This document shows, piece after piece, positions 27,821 through 34,845 of a stretch of 64,000 nucleotides of DNA; position 1 is the first letter of the stretch; the number at the start of each line of letters is the position of its first letter. The notes under the pieces are model-generated. The model was not told the DNA's origin and ran no database searches. It saw only the letters and a list, made by a program, of their open reading frames with translations. Source of the DNA: Oscillospiraceae bacterium Marseille-Q3528 (GTDB lineage: Bacteria > Bacillota > Clostridia > Lachnospirales > Lachnospiraceae); contig JAGTTR010000017.1 of NCBI GenBank assembly GCA_018223385.1, positions 1 through 64,000 of the forward strand. Direction: 5' to 3'. Both the position numbers and the translations under genes were made by a program.

Positions 27821-28672
27821 ATGGCACTGGTTACAACGAGAGAACTTTTTGCAGATGCGCAGAAAAACGGCTATGCGATCGGCGCATTTAATGTGGAAAA
27901 TATGGAAATGGTACAGGCAGTGGCAGCAGCAGCGGAGGAGCTGAAAGCTCCTGTGATCATGCAGACAACCCCCTCTACCGTAAAATATGCAGATCTGAAA
28001 TATTTTTACGCCAATGCAAAGGCAGCGGCAGAGATGGCGTCGGTACCGATCGTCATGCATCTGGATCACGGCAACAGTTTTGATCTGGCCATGCGTGCCC
28101 TGCGGGTAGGCTATACGTCCATCATGATCGACGGTTCCCATGAGAGCTTTGAGGATAATATCGCAGTCAGCAAGGCCGTGGCAGATGCGTGCCATCCGTC
28201 CGGTGTGCCGGTGGAGGCAGAGCTTGGAAAAGTAGGCGGCAAAGAGGATGATCTGGAAGCCGGGGATGAGAATCCTTACACCGATCCGCAGCAGGCAAGG
28301 GAATTTGTTGAGAGAACCGGCGTAGATTCTCTGGCGGTTGCCATCGGCACCGCCCATGGCGTATACAAGGGAATCCCGAAGGTAGACGTAGACCGCTTAA
28401 GCGCCATCCGTGAGGTAGTAACCATTCCTCTCGTTCTGCATGGAACTTCCGGTGTGCCGGATGATATTGTCAGAGAGTGTGTCCGCAGAGGTATCTGCAA
28501 GGTAAACTATGCGACAGACTTAAGAATCGCATTTTCCAAGGGCGTGAAAGCGTATATGCAGGAAGATCCCGATGTGTTTGACCCGAAGAAATACAATGCC
28601 CGGGGAAGAGAAGAAGTGAAACAGTACGTCATGAGCAAGATCCTTGTGTGCGGCAGTGACGGACGGGCCTGA
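27821..28672 (+). CDS. Class II ketose-bisphosphate aldolase (GatY/KbaY/Fba type)
   Basis: A 283-residue zinc-dependent aldolase. Catalytic Asp82 and zinc-binding His83 are in HLDHGNS. Further zinc histidines lie in IGTAHGVYKG near residue 180 and LVLHGTSG near 208. The length is right for the GatY/KbaY and FbaA group. It would split a ketose 1,6-bisphosphate into dihydroxyacetone phosphate and glyceraldehyde 3-phosphate, the last step of this operon. RBS is AAGAAGGAGAT. Confidence 0.93.
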   Translation: MALVTTRELFADAQKNGYAIGAFNVENMEMVQAVAAAAEELKAPVIMQTTPSTVKYADLKYFYANAKAAAEMASVPIVMHLDHGNSFDLAMRALRVGYTSIMIDGSHESFEDNIAVSKAVADACHPSGVPVEAELGKVGGKEDDLEAGDENPYTDPQQAREFVERTGVDSLAVAIGTAHGVYKGIPKVDVDRLSAIREVVTIPLVLHGTSGVPDDIVRECVRRGICKVNYATDLRIAFSKGVKAYMQEDPDVFDPKKYNARGREEVKQYVMSKILVCGSDGRA

Positions 28673-28706
28673 TCAGACAGGAATTCAGAAATATTGATAC
28701 AAATTT

Positions 28707-30077
28707 ATGAAAAAAATCGATTTTGAAAACGGAACTGTAACCAATCACATTTTAAGTGCTGCGCTGCCGATGCTGGTGGCGCAGCTTTTGAACCTTCTGT
28801 ACAACATTGTGGACCGGATCTATATTGCCCGGATCCCGGATGTGGGGACGGTGGCGCTGGGGGCGGTGGGTTTATGCTTTCCGATCATTGTGATCATCAC
28901 GGCGTTCAGCAACCTGTTCGGCACCGGCGGGGCGCCGCTGTTTGCCATCAGCCAGGGACAGGGGGATGCGAAAAAGGCGGATCAGATCATGAACACGGCG
29001 TTTACCATGGTGTGCGGGGCGGCGCTGCTTCTGATGGTGATCGGAATGCTGTTTGCCAGACCGCTGCTGTTTCTGTTTGGCGCGTCCGCGGACGGCATCC
29101 AGTATGCGTACCCGTATCTGATGATCTATCTGCTGGGCACGCTGCCGGCCATGATCGCCACGGGCATGAATCCTTTCATCAACGCCCAGGGCTATGCCAC
29201 CATTGGCATGCTGTCGGTGGCAGTGGGGGCGGGCACCAATCTGGTGCTGGACCCGGTGCTGATGTTCGGTCTGCATCTGGGCATCCAGGGGGCGGCCATT
29301 GCCACGGTGCTGTCTCAGATTCTGTCGGCGGTCTTTGTGTTTACCTTTCTGCACGGGAAAGCGGAGCTGAAGGTGCGGCTGCTGCGAAAGGACGAACTGG
29401 CGGAAAGTCTGCCGCTGGCGGCCAATATCATCAGTCTGGGAACGGCGGGCTTTATCATGCAGCTGACCAACAGTCTGGTGAGTATTTCCTGCAACCATGT
29501 GCTGTCGGTGACCGGCGGGGATCTGTACATCTCTATCATGACGATCATTTCCAGCGTCCGGCAGCTGGTGGAGACACCCATCCATGCCATGAGCGAGGGC
29601 GCTTCCCCGGTGCTGAGCTATAATTACGGGGCCAGACGGCCTGCCCGGGTACGGAAGTCCATCCGGGTGGTGGCGACGCTGGTGCTGCTGTACACGGCAC
29701 TGACGTGGAGTGTGATCCTGCTGGCGCCGGAGGCGCTGATCCGTATTTTCAGCTCAGATGCCACGCTGGTCAGCCATGCGGTCCGGCCGCTGAATTTGTA
29801 TTTCGCGGCGTTTGTGTTCATGGATCTGCAGTACATCGGACAGATGGTGTTCAAATCATTAAATAAGAAAAAGCAGGCCATCTTTTTCTCTATTTTGAGA
29901 AAAGTGGTGATCGTGGTGCCGCTGACGTATTTTCTGCCCTTTGGGCTTTCCATGGGGACGGATGGCGTGTTCCTGGCGGAGCCGGTGTCCAACGTCATCG
30001 GCGGGGGCCTGTGCTTTGTGACGATGCTGGCGACCGTGCTGCCGGAGCTTCGGAAGATAGAGGAAGCACAGCAGTAA
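28707..30077 (+). CDS. MATE family efflux transporter
   Basis: A 456-residue multidrug and toxin extrusion protein with twelve predicted membrane helices in two six-helix halves. The N-terminal family segment ILSAALPMLVAQLLNLLYNIVD is clear. Members exchange Na+ or H+ for cationic compounds. Its ribosome site is poor (AGGAA 20-odd bases upstream), and no terminator separates it from the aldolase 34 bases before, so it may be read through from the sugar operon. It converges with the LysR gene. The substrate is unknown. Confidence 0.9.
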   Translation: MKKIDFENGTVTNHILSAALPMLVAQLLNLLYNIVDRIYIARIPDVGTVALGAVGLCFPIIVIITAFSNLFGTGGAPLFAISQGQGDAKKADQIMNTAFTMVCGAALLLMVIGMLFARPLLFLFGASADGIQYAYPYLMIYLLGTLPAMIATGMNPFINAQGYATIGMLSVAVGAGTNLVLDPVLMFGLHLGIQGAAIATVLSQILSAVFVFTFLHGKAELKVRLLRKDELAESLPLAANIISLGTAGFIMQLTNSLVSISCNHVLSVTGGDLYISIMTIISSVRQLVETPIHAMSEGASPVLSYNYGARRPARVRKSIRVVATLVLLYTALTWSVILLAPEALIRIFSSDATLVSHAVRPLNLYFAAFVFMDLQYIGQMVFKSLNKKKQAIFFSILRKVVIVVPLTYFLPFGLSMGTDGVFLAEPVSNVIGGGLCFVTMLATVLPELRKIEEAQQ

Positions 30078-30091
30078 GCCAAGCAGATGAT

Positions 30092-30790
30092 TCATGAAGC
30101 CGGGACGTTGCGAGGAGCGGACGCAGCTGCTACCTCTGCCCGTCTCCTTACTTCCTCCAGAAACAGCCCAGCGGCCTTTCCAAAGACACTGTCCCGTTTC
30201 CACACGAGATGATAGTGGATCTCCAGCGGCATCTGCAGCAGCTCTTCCCGGCGGATGACAGGAAGCCGGGCAAAGGCATCCTTCCGGGGCATGAGCACGC
30301 CCCAGGCGGAGGTGTCGGGCAGCGCGAGACTTTCATAGCGGGACGTGTGGGGCGGCTGCAGCAGAACGGAGAAATCCAGGCTGCCGTGATCCAGCCGCTC
30401 GGTGATGTCCGTGGCATCGGCGCTGTAGAAATGAAACCGGATGTCCGGATACTGCTTTTGCAGGGCGGAAGCCGCTGCCAGAAGGGTGTGCGTGGGATTG
30501 CCGCCCAGCACGATTTCCCCGGAAATCTCCCGGGAATCAGAAGAAATGTCCCGCTCGGTCTTTTCCACCAGGGATACGATATCCTCGGCCCGTTTGCGCA
30601 GCAGGATCCCCTCCTCGGTCAGCGTGATCTTGCGTTTTCCCCGGATGAGCAGCTGCTTCCCCAGCTCCTGTTCCAGCTCCATGAGCTGCTTGGACAGGGA
30701 AGGCTGGGCGATGTGCAGGCTTTCCGCCGCTCTTGTAATATTCTCTTCTCTTGCAACTGCCAGAAAATAGCGCAGGATGCGAATGTCCAT
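30092..30790 (-). CDS. LysR-family regulator with a shortened effector domain
   Basis: A 232-residue LysR-type regulator; the usual length is about 290-300. The winged-helix domain is intact (residues 1-60, with AAESLHIAQPSLSKQLMELE), and the effector domain starts normally. After residue 190 (LLQMPLE) the sequence jumps to HYHLVWKRDSVFGKAAGLFL, which in relatives is the last segment. About 65-70 residues, most of subdomain II and its hinge, therefore seem missing in frame. It lies between two MATE genes and is divergent from the second. The protein may bind DNA without normal ligand control, or it may be a decaying gene. Confidence 0.82.
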   Translation of the reverse strand: MDIRILRYFLAVAREENITRAAESLHIAQPSLSKQLMELEQELGKQLLIRGKRKITLTEEGILLRKRAEDIVSLVEKTERDISSDSREISGEIVLGGNPTHTLLAAASALQKQYPDIRFHFYSADATDITERLDHGSLDFSVLLQPPHTSRYESLALPDTSAWGVLMPRKDAFARLPVIRREELLQMPLEIHYHLVWKRDSVFGKAAGLFLEEVRRRAEVAAASAPRNVPAS

Positions 30791-30833
30791 ACAGATTCCC
30801 CCACTATCATTTTTCTCTTATTTTAATCCAAAA

Positions 30834-30863
30834 TATCATTCCTGTAAACTATGGTAAATGATA
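30834..30863. promoter_or_regulatory. Putative LysR operator upstream of the second MATE gene
   Basis: TATCATT (30834-30840) is mirrored by AATGATA (30857-30863), and the overlapping CTAT-N8-ATAG (30849-30864) also forms a dyad of the LysR type. It lies just upstream of the -35 of the MATE promoter, the usual position for activation, in the divergent lysR-MATE region. Confidence 0.6.
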
Positions 30864-30875
30864 GCTAATATATAT

Positions 30876-30904
30876 TTGCTATGAAAAGAACAACTGCGTA
30901 TAAT
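30876..30904 (+). promoter_or_regulatory. Promoter of the second MATE gene
   Basis: TTGCTA and TATAAT are separated by 17 bases. The -10 is perfect and the -35 matches 4 of 6. A 169-base leader precedes the start codon; I recognise no structured RNA in it. Confidence 0.7.
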
Positions 30905-31073
30905 GAACAGAATAAAGGAAGATATCCTATCAAGTATGACAGCAATATCAAGTGTGACAGCGATATCACGGAAAATCTGTCAGACATTTGTATAAATGAA
31001 GTCAAAATGCAAACGGACATCAACGGAAACAAAAACAATAGAAGAGACAAAGAATAGAAATCGAGGGGAAACT

Positions 31074-32444
31074 ATGAGCGGACAAACGAAAAAGCGGAGT
31101 ATGGATATGCTGCATGGCTCCATCTGGAACAAACTCATCCTGTACGCATTGCCGGTGGCGGCCACGGGCATTCTGGAGCAGCTGTTTAACGCCTCTGACG
31201 TGGCCATTGTGGGCAATTTTACCGGCGAGATGCGGACGGTGGCGGTGGCGGCCGTGGGCGCCAACAGCCCCATCGTGGGCCTGCTGCTGAACCTATTCAT
31301 CGGCATTGCCTTGGGCGCCAATGTGGTCATCGCCCATGCAGTGGGCCAAGGGGATGAGAAAACCATTCACCACGCGGTACATACGGCGGTGATCATGGCT
31401 GTGGCGGGCGGCGCCCTGGTGGCGGTCATCGGCGAGCTGGGTGTGGGCAGCCTGCTGCGGATGCTGAACGTGCCGGAGGACGTATTTCCTCAGGCGTTGC
31501 TGTATATCCGCATTTACCTGCTGGGGTTGCCGGTCATTCTCTTATACAATTTTGAGGCGGCGATCTTCCGGAGTGTCGGCGAGACAAGGATGCCGCTGGA
31601 GGCGCTGGCCATCTCCGGTGTCTTGAACGTCTGTCTCAATCTGTTTTTCGTGGTGGTGCTGCATATGACGGTCAACGGCGTTGCCATTGCCACGGTACTT
31701 TCCAACGCGGTGAGTTCCCTGATCCTGCTGGTGAAGCTGCTGCGGACGGATCAGGCCATCCGCATCCGGCTGGACGAGCTTCGTTTCCACAAGGATGTGT
31801 TTGTGAAGATTCTGCGCATCGGCCTGCCTGCGGGCATCCAGAGCGCCGTGTTTGCTGTTGCCAACATCGTGATCCAGTCGGCCATCAACAGCCTGGGTAC
31901 GGTGGTCATCGCCGCTTCCAGCGCGGCCTTCAATCTGGAAATATTTGCCTACGATGTGCTGAACGCTTTCAGCCAGGCGTGCACCACCTTCACCGGCCAG
32001 AATTTCGGCGCCGGGCAGATCAAGCGCTGCCGGAAGGTGCTGCTTTTGTGCCTGCTGGAGGACACCATCGCCACGGCAGCCACCATTTTTATCGTATTGT
32101 TTTTTGGAAAAAATCTGCTGGCGATCTTCAACAGCGATCCGGCGGTCATCGAGATTGGCTATACCAGACTGCTGCTGATCTTCTCGGCATATACGTTTAC
32201 CATGCTGTATGAGAATTTCTCCGGCTACCTGCGGGGCTTCGGTATATCCGTGGTACCGGCGGTACTCACCATCATCGGCGTGTGCGGCGTCCGCCTGCTG
32301 TGGATCTTCACCGCATTCCCCAGAAGCCAGACCTTCCGCACCATCATGATGGCGTACCCCATCAGCCTGTCCACCACGGCGCTACTCATGTTCCTGGCGC
32401 TCATGTGGTACCGCCCGGCGCGGAAGCACCTGCAGCAATCGTAA
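31074..32444 (+). CDS. MATE family efflux transporter
   Basis: A 456-residue MATE exporter with twelve predicted helices. I start it at the ATG after CGAGGGGAA; an upstream in-frame start would add 26 polar residues that do not belong to the family. The N-terminal signature LILYALPVAATGILEQLFNASDV and the second half (KILRIGLPAGIQSAVFAVANIVIQ) are typical. It is divergent from the shortened LysR gene with a dyad between them, so that regulator probably controls it. Confidence 0.9.
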   Translation: MSGQTKKRSMDMLHGSIWNKLILYALPVAATGILEQLFNASDVAIVGNFTGEMRTVAVAAVGANSPIVGLLLNLFIGIALGANVVIAHAVGQGDEKTIHHAVHTAVIMAVAGGALVAVIGELGVGSLLRMLNVPEDVFPQALLYIRIYLLGLPVILLYNFEAAIFRSVGETRMPLEALAISGVLNVCLNLFFVVVLHMTVNGVAIATVLSNAVSSLILLVKLLRTDQAIRIRLDELRFHKDVFVKILRIGLPAGIQSAVFAVANIVIQSAINSLGTVVIAASSAAFNLEIFAYDVLNAFSQACTTFTGQNFGAGQIKRCRKVLLLCLLEDTIATAATIFIVLFFGKNLLAIFNSDPAVIEIGYTRLLLIFSAYTFTMLYENFSGYLRGFGISVVPAVLTIIGVCGVRLLWIFTAFPRSQTFRTIMMAYPISLSTTALLMFLALMWYRPARKHLQQS

Positions 32445-32513
32445 AACCCGAGGGAAGATTTCTGTGATGTGAATGATCTGCCCCGCAGCGTCATGACAGA
32501 GCATATGGAAAAT

Positions 32514-32567
32514 AAAAGATGTCTGCTTTTTGCCGAATGATCGGCAGAAGGTTCAGGCATCTTTTTT
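32514..32567 (+). terminator. Terminator after the second MATE gene
   Basis: AAAAGATGTCTG pairs with CAGGCATCTTTT (one G-U) and the inside holds a second stem TGCCGA/TCGGCA. Six T residues end the right arm. Confidence 0.85.
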
Positions 32568-32661
32568 CATGATAACAGGTGCTCCTTTCGTTGATTTGAA
32601 AACATAAACGTAGTAAAATACAGATAACAATACCTGTCGAAAAGAGGAGGCCTGGCGTGCT

Positions 32662-33756
32662 ATGGCTTACAACGATAAAGAGGCGTCGCGGTTCGTGACG
32701 GAGATGTCGGAGCGGCAGATTTCCGCCCGGGAATTTTTCAGTGTAGGGTTGCTGGACGCGCTGCAGCGGGATTTCGGCCTGGAGCGGGCAGCGATCTTCA
32801 TTTATAACACCGAAGGGCAGTTCCTTTCCTGGATCCGGAAAAACGGAATGGAAGTGGCCGGGGCAGATCACGCCTATTCGCGGATCCTGCGCTACGATAA
32901 GATGCGAAAAACCATGTATGAGGAGGCAGTTGCCGACGGATTGACCTATTTTAATCAAAATCCGCGGATGTACCGGGCCTCTGATTTTTATGCAAAAAAT
33001 ACCTACGACAAATCCAGCTTTGTGCGGCTCATCGAGAAGGAGTTCGGTGCCCACTACTGTCTTTCTCTGGCGTTTGGCATCAACGCCTACATCCAGATCG
33101 CTTTTTTCAAAACAAAAGAGGAGGGGGATTTCTCCGACGCGGAGGTGGAGAGCTTCCAGGAGATTTACCGCTATATCGCTACCTCCTACGTGGGCTTCAA
33201 GAAGCATGAGCAGGCGAAGATCATTTCCAATATCCAGGACGAGATCATTTCCTCCGGGGAGCATGCCTACCTGATCACCGACGATTTCATGCACATCATC
33301 GGTTACAACCGGGAGGCGGTCCGGCTGCTGGTGAGCGTTCTGGGCCAGTCGGCGGCGGAGGAGATCGAGCACCATGCCCGGTGCCTGTGGCTGCCGTTTC
33401 TGCTGGAAGGAAAGGCTGGCCAGGTGGAGGGCGACCGGGTAGTGATCAAGGAGATCAAAAACTGTGTGTTCAAGATCTATACGTACGACCAGAGCTACAG
33501 CCATGGCATTGTTGACCGGTATCACTGGATCACCATTTCCCGGAAAGATCCGGTGGAGGAGAAGAACCACAAGGAGGAGATTGCCCTGACGCCTGCCGAG
33601 CAGAAGGTGGCAGAGCTTCTGTGCAAAGGCTTTACCTATCAGAAGGTGGCGGATGAGCTGTGCATCAGCTATCATACGGTAAAAAATCACGTGCAGAATA
33701 TTTTTTCCAAATACCATGTAAACAACCGGTACGAGCTGTATGAGGTGCTAAAATAG
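32662..33756 (+). CDS. GAF-like sensor with C-terminal LuxR helix-turn-helix
   Basis: A 364-residue regulator. The last 60 residues are a LuxR/GerE DNA-binding domain (LTPAEQKVAELLCKGFTYQKVADELCISYHTVKNH). The first 180 residues look like a GAF-type sensor with an EEGDFSDAEVESFQEIYRY helix, and a PAS-like region follows (about 195-290). There is no receiver domain, so signalling is by ligand or redox state rather than phosphorylation. It lies 99 bases before the glycyl radical activase gene on the same strand and is the obvious candidate regulator of that locus; no operator has been shown. RBS is GAGGAGG, 14 bases upstream of the ATG. Confidence 0.82.
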   Translation: MAYNDKEASRFVTEMSERQISAREFFSVGLLDALQRDFGLERAAIFIYNTEGQFLSWIRKNGMEVAGADHAYSRILRYDKMRKTMYEEAVADGLTYFNQNPRMYRASDFYAKNTYDKSSFVRLIEKEFGAHYCLSLAFGINAYIQIAFFKTKEEGDFSDAEVESFQEIYRYIATSYVGFKKHEQAKIISNIQDEIISSGEHAYLITDDFMHIIGYNREAVRLLVSVLGQSAAEEIEHHARCLWLPFLLEGKAGQVEGDRVVIKEIKNCVFKIYTYDQSYSHGIVDRYHWITISRKDPVEEKNHKEEIALTPAEQKVAELLCKGFTYQKVADELCISYHTVKNHVQNIFSKYHVNNRYELYEVLK

Positions 33757-33769
33757 GGAGACCTTCCTA

Positions 33770-33798
33770 TTGTTTTTGGGGCAGGTGCAACCTATAAT
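33770..33798 (+). promoter_or_regulatory. Promoter of the glycyl radical enzyme operon
   Basis: TTGTTT and a perfect TATAAT are separated by 17 bases. The activase start is 57 bases downstream. The spacer carries the imperfect dyad AGGTGCAACCT, a possible regulator site. Confidence 0.7.
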
Positions 33799-33855
33799 AT
33801 GATTGACTGATAAAAATATAACAATAACAAACGAAACAGGATAAGAGGGGTCATT

Positions 33856-34800
33856 TTGGAAAAGGGAATTATTTTTAATATCCAGCAGTTTACCATCAAT
33901 GATGGACCCGGCATCCGGACAGAGATTTTCATGAAGGGATGTCCCATGCGGTGCAAATGGTGCAGCAATCCGGAGAGTCAGAAGCTGGCGTCCGAGCCGG
34001 GCGTGTACCCGTCCAAATGCATTTCCGAGCAGAAATGCGGGCTTTGCACGAAGGTCTGTAAGCAGCAGGCGCTGCTTTTCGGTGAAGAGAAGATCTGGGG
34101 CATTGACAGGAGCAAATGCATCGGCTGTACTCAGTGCGTGGAGGCCTGTCCCTCGGAGGCCATCAAGCGCTGGGGCGAGCACATGACTGTGGAAGAGGTT
34201 ATGAAGGTCATTGAGAAGGATCGAAAATACTACGAGCGTTCCGGTGGCGGGATGACCGTATCCGGCGGCGATCCGCTGGTGCAGCACGAATTTACGAGAG
34301 AGCTTCTGAAGGCCAGCCGGGAGGCCGGCATCCATACATGTCTGGAATCCACCTTTTATGCAGACTGGGATATCGTTGCGGATACGGTACAGTACGCGGA
34401 TCTGCTCATTTCCGATGTGAAGCACATGGACAGCGAGATCCATAAGAAATACACCGGCATGGGCTGTGAACAGATTCTGGACAATCTGGCACACCTGGCG
34501 CGGGAAGGACATGAGATGATCCTCCGTATTCCCGTCATTCCAGGCATCAACGATGACATGGAAAATATCACCAGAACGGCGGATTTCCTGGAGAGCCAGA
34601 TCGGCAGCAGCCTGCGTACCCTGCAGCTCTTAAGCTTCATGCGGATGGGCGAGGAGAAATGTGCTTCCCTGGGAAGACCATACGAGATGAAGGATCTGGA
34701 GTTTGACCGGGAAGAGTTCCAGAAAAAGGTAGAAGGCATCGCAGACTATTTCAACAGCCGCGGCATCCACTGTGTCGTGGGCACCAAGGAAAAAGAATAA
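33856..34800 (+). CDS. Glycyl radical enzyme activating protein (radical SAM)
   Basis: A 314-residue activase that uses S-adenosylmethionine to place the glycyl radical on the neighbouring enzyme. The radical SAM cluster is Cys29-x3-Cys33-x2-Cys36 (CPMRCKWC). A bacterial ferredoxin-like insert with eight cysteines follows (about 50-100: CISEQKCGLCTKVC and CIGCTQCVEAC), the layout of activases for dehydratase and decarboxylase-type enzymes rather than of PflA. The start is TTG, six bases after AGAGGGG. It lies 45 bases before the radical enzyme gene. Confidence 0.94.
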   Translation: MEKGIIFNIQQFTINDGPGIRTEIFMKGCPMRCKWCSNPESQKLASEPGVYPSKCISEQKCGLCTKVCKQQALLFGEEKIWGIDRSKCIGCTQCVEACPSEAIKRWGEHMTVEEVMKVIEKDRKYYERSGGGMTVSGGDPLVQHEFTRELLKASREAGIHTCLESTFYADWDIVADTVQYADLLISDVKHMDSEIHKKYTGMGCEQILDNLAHLAREGHEMILRIPVIPGINDDMENITRTADFLESQIGSSLRTLQLLSFMRMGEEKCASLGRPYEMKDLEFDREEFQKKVEGIADYFNSRGIHCVVGTKEKE

Positions 34801-34845
34801 AAACAAATAACCATTCATCATATTTTTTTAGAAGGAGAGAGAACG

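Noticed and set aside
24890..28357. 1155-codon open frame on the minus strand
   Set aside because: It lies antisense to four genes with clear family motifs, good ribosome sites and operon spacing. It has no ribosome site or recognisable domain and is rich in His and Cys, as expected from mirrored codons.
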